A DNA stretch of 64,000 nucleotides, taken from Arachidicoccus sp. Lineage in GTDB: Bacteria; Bacteroidota; Bacteroidia; Chitinophagales; Chitinophagaceae. How positions within the stretch are numbered: the first letter of the stretch is position 1; every line of letters begins with the position of its first letter. Below the pieces are notes generated by a model. It saw only the letters and a program-made list of their open reading frames with translations. It was not told where the DNA came from and ran no database searches. This document shows positions 52,871 through 61,742 of the stretch, in pieces. The stretch lies in the NCBI GenBank assembly GCA_028283605.1, contig JAPWKH010000014.1:62001-126000 (forward strand). The letters run 5' to 3'. The position numbers and the translations under genes are program-made.

Positions 52871-54004
52871 ATGAAAAGCTATTTAAAAACTGCTTTAAGC
52901 ATTTGTACATCATTAATATTATTTTCTGCATGTAAAAATCATGGCAATTCTTCTTCGCAAATCACGCGGGATAAAGCTGTTTCCGTTATTTCCTGGGGAA
53001 GTTATGAAAACAAACCTGTTTATCTTTATAAGCTGAATAACGCAAACGGTTCTGTAATTACCATATCCAATTACGGCGGCACAATTACAGGGTGGACTTT
53101 CCCTGACAAAAAAGGTGATACTTCACAAATCATTATCGGCTTTGATAGTTTGAGCGGTTATTTAGCGCATCCTCCCTATTTCGGCGCGTTGATAGGAAGA
53201 TATGGCAACCGCATTGCCAAAGGTAAATTTACCTTAGACGGAAAAGCTTATCAGTTGGCTGTAAATGACGGAGATAATCATTTGCACGGCGGTATAAAAG
53301 GTTTTGATAAAGTATTGTGGGATGTTCAAATCCCGGACAGCAGCAAACCGGAACTTGTATTGCATTATTTATCCAAAGACGGCGAAGAAAATTATCCGGG
53401 AAATCTTGATGTAACTGTGCATTATATTCTTGATTCTGCTAATCAATTACATATCACTTATGATGCGGCTACAGACAAGGCAACGCCATTGAATCTTACC
53501 AATCATACGTATTTCAATTTGTCCGGTAATTTAAGCAAAACGATATTGAGGGAATCTTTGCTGTTAAATGCAGACAAATACACACCAGTTAAAGATCAAA
53601 TACCAACCGGAGCATTGGTGGAAGTAAAAGGCACTCCGTTTGATTTTACCACAGCTACAGCTATTGGCGCGAGGATCGACAGTGTTCCCGGAGGATATGA
53701 TCACAATTATGTTTTAAATACAAATGGCGATATAAATAAAGCTGCAGCTATACTATCGGATTCGGTTACAGGCCGCAAACTTACTGTTTATACAACGCAG
53801 CCCGGCATACAGTTTTATTCCGGTAATTTTTTAGACGGCACATTGCAAACACGTGGAGAAAAAATTGTAAAGTATGCGGGCTTATGTTTGGAAACACAGC
53901 ATTTTCCTGACAGCCCGAATGAGCCTTCGTATCCTTCAACTATATTAAAACCGGGAGAACATTATCATCAGGAAGCGATATACAAAATAGAAGTGGATAA
54001 ATAA
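52871..54004 (+). CDS. galM: Aldose 1-epimerase, lipoprotein
   Basis: Interconverts alpha and beta anomers of sugars. The 377-aa protein has a signal with lipobox LFSAC (Cys21), so it is exported, unlike cytosolic GalM. Motifs: VITISNYGGTITGWTFPD, GALIGRYGNRIAKGKFTLDGKAYQL (about 110-135), NDGDNHLHGG with the catalytic His, NLTNHTYFNLSG with the second His (about 213-224), DHNYVLN and LCLETQHFPDSPN with the catalytic Glu (about 337). The gene shares the operon with the symporter and regulator and ends at a strong terminator. Confidence 0.93.
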   Translation: MKSYLKTALSICTSLILFSACKNHGNSSSQITRDKAVSVISWGSYENKPVYLYKLNNANGSVITISNYGGTITGWTFPDKKGDTSQIIIGFDSLSGYLAHPPYFGALIGRYGNRIAKGKFTLDGKAYQLAVNDGDNHLHGGIKGFDKVLWDVQIPDSSKPELVLHYLSKDGEENYPGNLDVTVHYILDSANQLHITYDAATDKATPLNLTNHTYFNLSGNLSKTILRESLLLNADKYTPVKDQIPTGALVEVKGTPFDFTTATAIGARIDSVPGGYDHNYVLNTNGDINKAAAILSDSVTGRKLTVYTTQPGIQFYSGNFLDGTLQTRGEKIVKYAGLCLETQHFPDSPNEPSYPSTILKPGEHYHQEAIYKIEVDK

Positions 54005-54029
54005 TACTTGTTCTTCAACCATAAACAAT

Positions 54030-54066
54030 AAGCGCCTGTTTTTTTATTTAAAGAACAGGCGCTTTT
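54030..54066 (+). terminator. Terminator of the sugar operon
   Basis: Arms AAGCGCCTGTT and AACAGGCGCTT (11 bp, perfect) enclose a T/A-rich loop and are followed by TTATAA. It lies between convergent genes and may serve both. Confidence 0.85.
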
Positions 54067-54083
54067 ATAATCATTACACTCAC

Positions 54084-54746
54084 TTATCTTTCCAGTAAAT
54101 CCAAGTGCAGGTGATTGAAATTTTTTAGTGAAGATATTTTAAGGCTTGCAGCGCCCCATCTTTCCTGTGTATATTGCAAATGCTCGGGCACAACTACGCA
54201 TTGCATTCTGGCTGCAAGTCCGGCAATCATTCCATTAAAAGAATCTTCAAAACATACGCATTCTACCGGATTGCTGTTAAGCTCTTCCGCACAGTTTAAA
54301 TATACTTGCGGGTGCGGCTTTCCGTAAAAAAGATTTTCCGCAGAAGTAATGGCATGTAGATTATCTCTTAGATGCAGCATATCTACCACTACATTTATCA
54401 GTTCCATGTTGGAGGAAGATGCCAGTCCGATTTTGAAATTATGTTCTTTAAAAAACTGAAAAATATAATCTACGCCGGGCATTACTTTACCTCGGGTTTG
54501 TACCAATTCAATAACAGTTTTTACCAGCTTATCTTCCGCATGTTTCATTTCTTTTTCTTCCACATTGTATTTGGAAAACCACCAACGTACAAATTCGCGT
54601 GAACGCAAGCCGGTTGTTGTTTTATATTCATCTGCCGAAAGGCGAATATTATATTGGGCAAAAACGTGTTGCGCTGCTTCGCGCCACAGCGGCTCACTGT
54701 CTATAAGCAAACCATCCATGTCAAAAATTACAGTAGTCAAATGCAT
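54084..54746 (-). CDS. HAD-superfamily sugar-phosphate phosphatase (HxpB/YniC-like)
   Basis: A cytosolic phosphatase of 220 aa. The catalytic DMDGLLIDSEPLW (residues 9-21, two nucleophile-region Asp) is followed by a helical cap. IGLASSSNMELI (about 111-122, motif II Ser) comes next, then FYGKPHPQVYL (motif III Lys) and CVCFEDSFNGMIAGLAA (motif IV Asp). This is the beta-phosphoglucomutase/2-deoxyglucose-6-phosphatase subgroup. LLIDSEPLWREA is characteristic of the hexitol/2-deoxyhexose phosphatase type. Convergent with the sugar operon, so a functional link is possible but not shown. Confidence 0.9.
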   Translation of the reverse strand: MHLTTVIFDMDGLLIDSEPLWREAAQHVFAQYNIRLSADEYKTTTGLRSREFVRWWFSKYNVEEKEMKHAEDKLVKTVIELVQTRGKVMPGVDYIFQFFKEHNFKIGLASSSNMELINVVVDMLHLRDNLHAITSAENLFYGKPHPQVYLNCAEELNSNPVECVCFEDSFNGMIAGLAARMQCVVVPEHLQYTQERWGAASLKISSLKNFNHLHLDLLER

Positions 54747-54775
54747 TGTATAAATAGATTGATTTTATAAGATCC

Positions 54776-55597
54776 TCATACGGAAGCAACTAATTCTTTA
54801 AATAATTTGGTAAGCTTTGGTTCTGCGGCATTCGCTGCTTCCAACACTTCTTCATGCGTTATTTTATTATCATTATCACGAATGCCCAAATCAGTTACCA
54901 CACTTATGGCAAATACTTTCATGCCGGCATGTACAGCTACAATTGCTTCCTGTACTGTGCTCATGCCTACGAGATCGCCACCGATAGTTTTTATCAGCCT
55001 GTATTCTGCATGTGTTTCAAACGTAGGGCCTGTAACAGCGATATACACGCCATGTCTTAAATCTATATTTTGCTCTTTTCCTATTCGTTCTGCTGTTGCT
55101 ATAATATTTTTATCATAAGGCTCACTCATGTCGGGGAAACGAACGCCGAGTTCACTTATATTTTTTCCTATTAAAGGATTTGGAGTAAAAAAACTTATAT
55201 GATCATTGATGATGACCAAATCGCCTACATTATAATCAGGGTTTACAGCGCCTGCTGCGTTGGAAAGAAATAATGTTTCTATGCCGAGCAGCTTCATAAT
55301 CCGTATAGGATAAGAGACTTGTTCCGGAGAGTAGCCTTCATAGAAATGAAACCGTCCGGCCATGGCTAAAACATCCACGCCGTTTAGTTTTCCGAAAATT
55401 AATTTTCCGGAATGGCCTTCTACCGTGCTTACCGGGAAATGCGGAATATCACGATAATCGATAAACAATTCCGTTTCGATTTCGGTAGCAAGATTTCCTA
55501 ACCCGCTGCCTAAAACAATTCCGGCTTTTGGTTGAATATGGCAAACCGATTGAATGTATTTTACCGATTCTTTTAATTGGGTCAGTAATTCCGACAT
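54776..55597 (-). CDS. punA: Purine-nucleoside phosphorylase (trimeric type)
   Basis: Phosphorolyses inosine and guanosine in purine salvage. The 273-aa protein is the trimeric PNP family. GIVLGSGLGNLATEIE (about residues 25-40) is the phosphate loop, MAGRFHFYEGYSPEQVSYPIR carries base and phosphate contacts, and LFLSNAAGAVN (about 109) is followed by GPTFETHAEYRLIKTIGGDLVGMSTVQE (about 190-217), which holds the catalytic Glu and purine contacts. VTDLGIRDNDNKITHEEVLE closes the site. About 30 bp from the HAD gene on the same strand. Confidence 0.95.
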   Translation of the reverse strand: MSELLTQLKESVKYIQSVCHIQPKAGIVLGSGLGNLATEIETELFIDYRDIPHFPVSTVEGHSGKLIFGKLNGVDVLAMAGRFHFYEGYSPEQVSYPIRIMKLLGIETLFLSNAAGAVNPDYNVGDLVIINDHISFFTPNPLIGKNISELGVRFPDMSEPYDKNIIATAERIGKEQNIDLRHGVYIAVTGPTFETHAEYRLIKTIGGDLVGMSTVQEAIVAVHAGMKVFAISVVTDLGIRDNDNKITHEEVLEAANAAEPKLTKLFKELVASV

Positions 55598-55689
55598 AGT
55601 GAGATAATGATTAATATTTTGGATAAATTATTTTGAACCTTTATAATTTTTATGGCAGCTTGTTTTGTCAAGCAGGATTTTGATGAAAA

Positions 55690-56076
55690 TTAAAATGGCA
55701 AATCATCTACCGGATCGCCCGGTACTGTATCGGGAACAAAATTTTCAGCAGTATTATTGGTTGCTCCTGCATTTTGAATTAAGCTTCCTGCAGGTTCTAT
55801 ACGCCATGCATCAAGGTTGGTAATATAGTTTTCGCGGCCGTCTTTCGTCCATTTGCTGCCTTTTAAATTGAAAGAAATTTTCACTTCTTCGCCTAAGTTA
55901 AACTTATCGGGCAATGCTGTTTTATCCTGAACACATTGAAATTTTACATAATTGCTGATAATTCTGCCGCCGATGTCATCCGATTTTTCTATCACAAATT
56001 CACGTGTTTTGAAAGTTTCGGTGCGTTGCACAATATCGTATTTCGCTACTAATTTCCCTGTTACTTCGTATGACAT
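55690..56076 (-). CDS. DUF3127 protein
   Basis: A 128-aa small protein. SYEVTGKLVAKYDIVQRTETFKTREFVIE and YVKFQCVQDKTALPDKFNLGEEVKISFNLKGSKW, then YITNLDAWRIEP, define the DUF3127 family, which is restricted mainly to Bacteroidota and looks like a single-stranded-nucleic-acid OB fold. The C-terminal tail ends DPVDDLPF, an acidic tip with a terminal Phe similar to the end of SSB proteins, which is the docking site for repair factors. That resemblance is by eye. Function not established. Confidence 0.9.
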   Translation of the reverse strand: MSYEVTGKLVAKYDIVQRTETFKTREFVIEKSDDIGGRIISNYVKFQCVQDKTALPDKFNLGEEVKISFNLKGSKWTKDGRENYITNLDAWRIEPAGSLIQNAGATNNTAENFVPDTVPGDPVDDLPF

Positions 56077-56110
56077 AATTTTAATTTAAAAGATATGATT
56101 TTTATTTTGA

Positions 56111-57310
56111 TTATTTTTTAGGTTCCTGATTTTTTCTTCGCTCTATTTCTTTGTTGATTAATGCAAGCTCTCTGCCCGTTTGTCCTTTTACGCTGCTGTT
56201 TTCCTGAGCCCGGCGCATAAGATACGGAATCACATCTCTGATCGGGCCGAAAGGTATGTATTTGCTTACGGAATAACCTTCTTTTGCAAGATTGAAAGTG
56301 ATATTATCACTCATTCCGTATAGCTGTGAAAAATGCACATTCGGATGATGATGCGAAAAGCCTTTCTCATCTAGCTGCTGAGCGGCGAACATGGTGCTTT
56401 GTTCATTGTGTGTTGCAATTACGTAAGCAATTTCATGTATTTGTTCAAAGCAATATTTAACTGCGAGATTATAATCTTTGTCCGTAGCTTCTTTGTCTGT
56501 TTGAATTGGCGATGAATAGCCCAATGATTGCGCTCTTGCACGCTCTTTTTCCATATATGCGCCGCGAACTAATTTTACACCCAAAACAAAATTTTTCTCT
56601 TTCGCAATCCTGTGAGAGAGTTTGAGGAAATCCAATCTGTCGTGCCGGTATAATTGAATGGTGTTGAAAACAATCGCTTTCTCTTTATTATAAATTTCCA
56701 TCATTTCCATGGCAAGCCTGTCTATCGGGTCTTGTATCCAGCTTTCTTCCGCATCTATCAGAATACCGATTCCTGTTTCCATTGCTGCATTGCAAATACG
56801 TATCATCCGTTTATACACACGTTCCCATTCTGTATTTTCTTCTTCACTGTCGTGTACGCCGCTTCTCAGGCGAGGCGCTTCATTTAATTTTTCCAACAAA
56901 CCAAACCGTGCAATTCCGGTGATTTTAACGGCAATTACGGGAATATTTTTCTGCGAGGCGGAGAACCGTAATACGCGTATAAATTCGTCCGTTGCATGGT
57001 CAAAATTTTCTTCAGTTTCTTTGCCTTCAACGCCGTAATCAAGTATTGCATCCACAGCATAATTATCCAGCATTTTACAAACAGGGCTTGTGTTTTCTAA
57101 TGTTTCGCCGCCGACAAATTGTTTAAAAATTGTTTTTCTAATTAATCCGTCAATAGGCAATCCAGTCTTTACAAGAAATGGTGTAAGCCTTGTGCCTAAA
57201 GCTGTAAGCACCGGATAATTCATTGTGGCAAACAAACGTTTTGCACCTTTTAGATCTTTATCGGACTTATAAGCAAATGCTGTTTCAGTATTATCAAAAG
57301 AAAGATTCAT
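56111..57310 (-). CDS. Proline dehydrogenase
   Basis: An FAD-dependent membrane-associated enzyme oxidising proline to pyrroline-5-carboxylate. The 399-aa protein is a TIM barrel. Family signatures are ILIDAEESWIQDPID (about 184-198), VFNTIQLYRHDRLDFLK, FVLGVKLVRGAYMEKERARA (about 241-260, substrate loop), YVIATHNEQS and YGMSDNITFNLAKEGYSVSKYIPFGPIRDVIPYLMRRAQENSS (about 329-373). No P5C dehydrogenase gene is adjacent, so the second step is encoded elsewhere. Start ATG at 57310 gives the usual short N-terminal arm. Confidence 0.94.
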   Translation of the reverse strand: MNLSFDNTETAFAYKSDKDLKGAKRLFATMNYPVLTALGTRLTPFLVKTGLPIDGLIRKTIFKQFVGGETLENTSPVCKMLDNYAVDAILDYGVEGKETEENFDHATDEFIRVLRFSASQKNIPVIAVKITGIARFGLLEKLNEAPRLRSGVHDSEEENTEWERVYKRMIRICNAAMETGIGILIDAEESWIQDPIDRLAMEMMEIYNKEKAIVFNTIQLYRHDRLDFLKLSHRIAKEKNFVLGVKLVRGAYMEKERARAQSLGYSSPIQTDKEATDKDYNLAVKYCFEQIHEIAYVIATHNEQSTMFAAQQLDEKGFSHHHPNVHFSQLYGMSDNITFNLAKEGYSVSKYIPFGPIRDVIPYLMRRAQENSSVKGQTGRELALINKEIERRKNQEPKK

Positions 57311-57491
57311 CTAAGAAATATTTGTGGGCAAATATACTCGAAAGTTGAGAGTTGAGAAATGAAACCGCATACGATATTTTTATACACTATTAGAATTTGA
57401 AAGATTATGCTACCGGAAAACGTTTGCGTTGTATCATTGTAAAAATGGAATTCGTTGGTCATTAGTACAGAATATTTATTTACTTTCAGTT

Positions 57492-59393
57492 GTGCGACTT
57501 TTAATAAAAATATTTATTCTCTTTATTATTATCAATCTTGTTGCTTTTACGCGGTGTAATGCACAAGATAAGAACGATTCTATACCCAAAAATAAGAAAC
57601 ATACAATAGGGAAATGGTTTCAGCAGGGAATCAAATCTATTACGCGCCATTCGCACGATACCACCGATTTCAGAGCTGCCTATAATACACGCGTGGCAAC
57701 TTATTACCAGCCTTATGCCGGAAAAATCATAAGACATATTGAATACAGGCAATATGGTTTTGAAAGAAGTTTTTCCGATACGATGAGCCGCATGAAATAT
57801 TTCGGCACTAATATTTTAAACCATTTACACACTCGCTCAAAATCGTGGGTAATAAGGAATAATATGTTTGTAAAAGAAGGAATGCCTTTAAATCCGAATA
57901 TTGTAGCAGACAATGAACGTTATTTACGGTCGCTCAATTTTATTCGGGATGCAAGAATTTTAGTGCAAACAATTGATCCCGGTTCGGACTCGGTTGATAT
58001 TATGGTAGTTACCAAAGATCTTTTCAGTCTTACGGGCGAAATCCACGATCTTAGTACAGATAAGCAATATCTAAATATACGCGATGTAAATTTTTTAGGG
58101 CTTGGGCAAAATGTTTCCGGTTCTTTTTTACATGATAATGGAAGATCTCCGGCCTATGGCGGCGAAGTGGATTATACTAAATACAATCTCTTTAACTCGT
58201 TTACCAATCTGGAATTTCGTTATACCAATATCGGGAAAAATATTTACACCTTAAAACATGAGGAGCATGGTGCATATCTCAATTTTGACAGGCCATTATA
58301 TTCTCAATACGCTCGTTATTACTGGGATCTTCATCTAAGCGATGTTTGGTCTGAGCCTAATTATGAGGGCAGAAATGTAGACAGCATAAACTTTTATCAC
58401 TATCGTTATAAAATGTTTGATGCTACGGTCGGAATTAATTTAGGCGCTGATAAAGGAAGACGAAATTTAAAAATACCTTTTAGAAGCGTGATAAGTTTAC
58501 GATATTATAATTATGATTTCTTGAAATCGCCTGTTCAGTTTTATGACCGTTTTGTGGAAAATTTAAATGCGCGTGAGGCATTGCTTGTCCAATATACAAT
58601 GTTTAAGCAAAACTTTTTTAAAACAAATTATGTTTTGGGCTTCGGCGCTACGGAAGATATTCCTTATGGTTTTAATTTATCTGTAACCGGCGGTTGGTAC
58701 AAAATTTCTCCGGCAGGCGGCTGGTCTGTCGGGATGAAAAATTTATCAAGGCCATTTATTGGATTTGACGGGAACGAATATCTGCATACGAATAAAGGTG
58801 ATATTATTCAATTCTTTTCAAGAGCAGGCGGGTTTTTTAATAAAGGACTTCAGGATGCAACTGCACTTACAGGAATTTCCGCTTACAGCAGATTATGGTT
58901 ATGGAAGGGGTTTAAAGTAAGGCAATTTATGCGCCTGAGTTACACCGGACAATTCAACAGATATATTGCAGAACCGCTGCGCATCAATAATGACTTTGGT
59001 TTGGAAGGATTTAAGAACGATTCCATTCAGGGTACACGGCGACTTACATTGCGCAGCCAGACAGTAATGTATATGCCGGGTAAATTATTAGGGTTTGCTT
59101 TCGCGCCCTTTCTTACAGGCGATATTTCTTATATAAAGCAAACAAAAATAAGCTCTGCCTTTTATAATTCTTCTGTTTATTACAGCATCGGCGGCGGCAT
59201 AAGATTGAGAAACGAAAATCTTGTTTTTGGAACGATAGAATTAAAAGGGCTTTATTTTCCGCGAAGCATAGCCGGCGAAAACAGATTTAAAATCGGTATT
59301 ACAACAGATATTCGTTTCCGTTATAACTCAAGTTATGTAAGCCTGCCATCTCTTCCGGAATACAACAGCGATGTAAACAACGATATCTTTTAA
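57492..59393 (+). CDS. Outer-membrane beta-barrel protein with a POTRA-like region
   Basis: I prefer GTG 57492 as start (RLLIKIFILFIIINLVAFTRCNAQ is then a signal peptide); a TTG at 57429 gives 21 more residues. The mature protein starts with a basic stretch. It has a POTRA-like beta-alpha-beta segment with a LNPNIVADNERYLRSLNFIRDARILVQ motif (about 125-155) similar to Omp85 family members, and then a long barrel (IGINLGADKGRR; LGFGATEDIPYGFNLSVTGGWYKI; LGFAFAPFLTGDIS). The barrel ends IRFRYNSSYVSLPSLPEYNSD without a classic terminal Phe motif. Role unknown. Confidence 0.75.
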   Translation: MRLLIKIFILFIIINLVAFTRCNAQDKNDSIPKNKKHTIGKWFQQGIKSITRHSHDTTDFRAAYNTRVATYYQPYAGKIIRHIEYRQYGFERSFSDTMSRMKYFGTNILNHLHTRSKSWVIRNNMFVKEGMPLNPNIVADNERYLRSLNFIRDARILVQTIDPGSDSVDIMVVTKDLFSLTGEIHDLSTDKQYLNIRDVNFLGLGQNVSGSFLHDNGRSPAYGGEVDYTKYNLFNSFTNLEFRYTNIGKNIYTLKHEEHGAYLNFDRPLYSQYARYYWDLHLSDVWSEPNYEGRNVDSINFYHYRYKMFDATVGINLGADKGRRNLKIPFRSVISLRYYNYDFLKSPVQFYDRFVENLNAREALLVQYTMFKQNFFKTNYVLGFGATEDIPYGFNLSVTGGWYKISPAGGWSVGMKNLSRPFIGFDGNEYLHTNKGDIIQFFSRAGGFFNKGLQDATALTGISAYSRLWLWKGFKVRQFMRLSYTGQFNRYIAEPLRINNDFGLEGFKNDSIQGTRRLTLRSQTVMYMPGKLLGFAFAPFLTGDISYIKQTKISSAFYNSSVYYSIGGGIRLRNENLVFGTIELKGLYFPRSIAGENRFKIGITTDIRFRYNSSYVSLPSLPEYNSDVNNDIF

Positions 59394-59431
59394 TTACGTA
59401 ATATTGGCACGATATTCAATCATTTATTTGT

Positions 59432-60013
59432 ATGAATTTTCTCGCACACGCATATCTATCGTTTAATATACCCGGAATTTTTGCAGGGAATATGATGGGC
59501 GATTTTGTAAAAGGGAAACAGAAAAATTTATTCCCTGAAGAAATAAGAAAAGGGATTGAGCTGCATTGGTTTATCGACAGCTTTACAGATACGCATCCCG
59601 TAACGTACAAAGCAAAGCAAATATTTAAACCCGCTGCGCAATTGTATGCAGGCTTGTTTACGGATGTTTCTTTTGATTATTTTTTGGCGAAAGATGAAAG
59701 CATAAAATCGGATGATGAGTGGCAGCAGTTTGCGGAAGATACTTATAAAACAATAGAAACATTTCGCCCATATTTCCCGGAAGGTTTTGCAACATTATTC
59801 GGCCACATGCGGCAACATAATTGGTTGTACAATTACCGGTATTTAAAACAAATCCAGAACAGTTTTAAAAACGTATCGCTGCGAGCAAAATATTTATTCA
59901 TCAATTATGAAGAAGCCTTCACTACTTTCCAAAACAATATTCCTTTTCTGAAGGATTGCTATGATGAATTTTTTCCTGAATTGAAAGAAGCGGTGTCGGA
60001 CAGGCTGCGATAA
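59432..60013 (+). CDS. acpH: Acyl carrier protein phosphodiesterase-like protein
   Basis: Removes the phosphopantetheine arm from ACP, by family. The 193-aa protein starts NFLAHAYLSFNIPGIFAGNMMGDFVKG (about residues 2-28), followed by KGIELHWFIDSFTDTHPV (about 45-62). These match the metal-dependent HD-like helical AcpH fold, with the Asp and His ligands visible. FDYFLAKD follows near 88. Stand-alone gene ahead of the sigma factor. Confidence 0.88.
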   Translation: MNFLAHAYLSFNIPGIFAGNMMGDFVKGKQKNLFPEEIRKGIELHWFIDSFTDTHPVTYKAKQIFKPAAQLYAGLFTDVSFDYFLAKDESIKSDDEWQQFAEDTYKTIETFRPYFPEGFATLFGHMRQHNWLYNYRYLKQIQNSFKNVSLRAKYLFINYEEAFTTFQNNIPFLKDCYDEFFPELKEAVSDRLR

Positions 60014-60065
60014 TAGAAAAATTTTTTCCGCTTGTGATATTTTCTTTATTGCCGCGAATAATAAT

Positions 60066-60590
60066 ATGACGTATAAATTTCAGGTAATGGACGAAAACAA
60101 TGAGAATATTTTCGCATCGGTCATTGAAGCGTATAAAGGCATCATTTATAAAATTGCCCGTTCTTATTGCAGCGTGGAAGACGACCGCAAAGATCTGATA
60201 CAAGAAATATTGCTGCAATTGTGGAAGTCGTTTGCAAAGTACAATCCTCAATTCAGATATTCCACTTGGGTTTACAGGATTGCGTTGAATGTTGCCATTT
60301 CTTTTTACAGAAAAGAAAAAAGCAGAGGAAATATTTCTCATGTTTACACAGATGAGATTTTTAAAATGGAAGATTATTCCCCTCCGGATAAAAAAGAAGA
60401 TTTGTTACTGCTGCAACAATTTATAAATGAACTGAAGCCTTTGGATAAAGCTTTAATGCTGCTGTATTTGGACGAAAAAAGCCATAAAGAAATTTCAGAT
60501 ATCACGGGCATTTCGGAAACGAATGCGGCAACAAAAATAAACCGGATCAAAAATTTACTAAAACAAAAATTTTCACGAATAAATCATTAA
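60066..60590 (+). CDS. ECF RNA-polymerase sigma factor
   Basis: A sigma-70 family group 4 factor of 174 aa; the start may instead be ATG 60087, giving 167 aa. Region 2 includes DRKDLIQEILLQLWKSFAKYNPQFRYSTWVYRIALNVAISFYRKEKS (about 40-88), with the promoter-melting aromatic residues. Region 4 is KPLDKALMLLYLDEKSHKEISDITGISETNAATKINRIKNLLKQKF (about 123-169). The next gene begins 3 bp after its stop and encodes a membrane protein, the usual place for an anti-sigma factor. Confidence 0.92.
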   Translation: MTYKFQVMDENNENIFASVIEAYKGIIYKIARSYCSVEDDRKDLIQEILLQLWKSFAKYNPQFRYSTWVYRIALNVAISFYRKEKSRGNISHVYTDEIFKMEDYSPPDKKEDLLLLQQFINELKPLDKALMLLYLDEKSHKEISDITGISETNAATKINRIKNLLKQKFSRINH

Positions 60591-60592
60591 TC

Positions 60593-61249
60593 ATGGAAGA
60601 GCAAAATATCATCGCATTGTGGAAAGAACAATCCGTAAAAATAGACCGGTCGTTGGCGGTAAACAGAAAACTGTTAAGGGAACTTGTAAATCAAAAAGCA
60701 CATTCTTCTTTGCGCTCGTTGTCTTGGTTATTGTCGGGAAGCATCCTCGCGGGCATTTTGTATTTATTGTTGTTAGGTGCATTATTGGCGCTTGCGGTCA
60801 GGCATTACTCGCACGCTGCAGATTATTTTATTGTTTCCTTCGGCGCAATATGGTTGTTCAATATAAAAGCGTTATCCGATTATGTACGGCATATCGTTTG
60901 CCTGAATAAAATCGACTATGACGATACGGTCCTGAATATCCGTCAAAAATTGACGAGGCTGCAATTGTCCATGATCCGCAATATAAGGGTTATGTTTTTG
61001 CAACTCCCTTTTTGGACTACTTTTTACCTCAGCGGCAAATGGTTCCCGGTGCATACGCCTTGGTATTGGATATTGTTTCAGGTCGCAATTACGGGCGCTT
61101 CCGTTTACGCTGCTTATTGGATTTACAGAAACCTTTCTTTGGAAAATGTAGATAAAAAAATCATCAGAATGCTTCTGAACAGTTGGGACAGGAAATATGT
61201 TTTAAAGGCAAGCGCGTTCTATAAAGATGCGGAAGATTTCGAAGAATAA
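60593..61249 (+). CDS. Four-helix membrane protein, candidate anti-sigma partner
   Basis: A 218-aa inner-membrane protein with a cytoplasmic N-terminal tail of about 45 residues (MEEQNIIALWKEQSVKIDRSLAVNRKLLRELV). Hydrophobic helices lie near 46-70, 75-95, 135-150 and 155-175, and a charged C-terminal tail follows. The N-terminal tail could bind the sigma factor encoded 3 bp upstream, but no zinc-binding anti-sigma signature (HxxxCxxC) is present, so it is not a standard ZAS protein. No family recognised with certainty. Confidence 0.7.
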   Translation: MEEQNIIALWKEQSVKIDRSLAVNRKLLRELVNQKAHSSLRSLSWLLSGSILAGILYLLLLGALLALAVRHYSHAADYFIVSFGAIWLFNIKALSDYVRHIVCLNKIDYDDTVLNIRQKLTRLQLSMIRNIRVMFLQLPFWTTFYLSGKWFPVHTPWYWILFQVAITGASVYAAYWIYRNLSLENVDKKIIRMLLNSWDRKYVLKASAFYKDAEDFEE

Positions 61250-61261
61250 ATGCCGCTGATT

Positions 61262-61291
61262 TTTATGATTGCGAACATCTGGAATCATAAA
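61262..61291. repeat. Hairpin after the anti-sigma gene
   Basis: Perfect 9-bp arms TTTATGATT / AATCATAAA around a 12-nt loop. The surrounding text (CGCTGATTTTTATGATT ... GATCATATA) resembles common dispersed intergenic repeats in other genomes, from memory. It may serve as the terminator of the sigma operon. Confidence 0.5.
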
Positions 61292-61388
61292 GATCATATA
61301 TTAATCTGCGTTCGATTTAATTAAATTTATAGAATAACGTAGATTGGTCATAAGGACAAATTCAGCTTGAGTAAATAAAGTTCTCAAA

Positions 61389-61528
61389 CGTCATTCTCGC
61401 GAAAGCGGGAATCTTTATTTTCGCTGCCACGAAAATTCTTTTCAACTGAAAGATAAATGAATTGCGGCTGAACCGCATCAGAGATTTGGCTTCGCCAAAC
61501 ATTCGTTTCAGCCTTCGCGGAAATGACG
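61389..61528. repeat. MITE-like 140-bp element with 18-bp inverted ends
   Basis: The left end CGTCATTCTCGCGAAAGC and the reverse complement of the right end (CGTCATTTCCGCGAAGGC) agree at 15 of 18 positions. Next to the left end is GCGAAAGCGGGAATC, a word common in intergenic repeats across bacteria. The interior has no coding frame. It lies in the 493-bp gap between the sigma operon and the MetB-type gene. The gap otherwise holds only the 61262 hairpin and the metB promoter. Confidence 0.6.
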
Positions 61529-61685
61529 GACAGTTGATACTTTTTTTGTATTGAATTGATTTCATATACTAAATCTAAATCCGTTGAACTATTATTTGTG
61601 ATGAGAAAAATGTATATTATTCTATAAATTTAAACAGGCACTTGCTATACGTTATTTTTCGGGCAATTTCTTAACGAATTAATTA

Positions 61686-61716
61686 TTTTATAGCTTATGA
61701 ATAAGGGTTAATTTTG
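61686..61716 (+). promoter_or_regulatory. Bacteroidota-type promoter of the MetB-type gene
   Basis: TAATTTTG at 61709-61716 matches TANNTTTG exactly; TTTT at 61686-61689 fits three of four of the -33 TTTG with the ideal 19-bp spacer. The predicted mRNA leader is about 20 nt. Confidence 0.55.
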
Positions 61717-61742
61717 CAGACTTAAAAATATTTTTCATTAGC

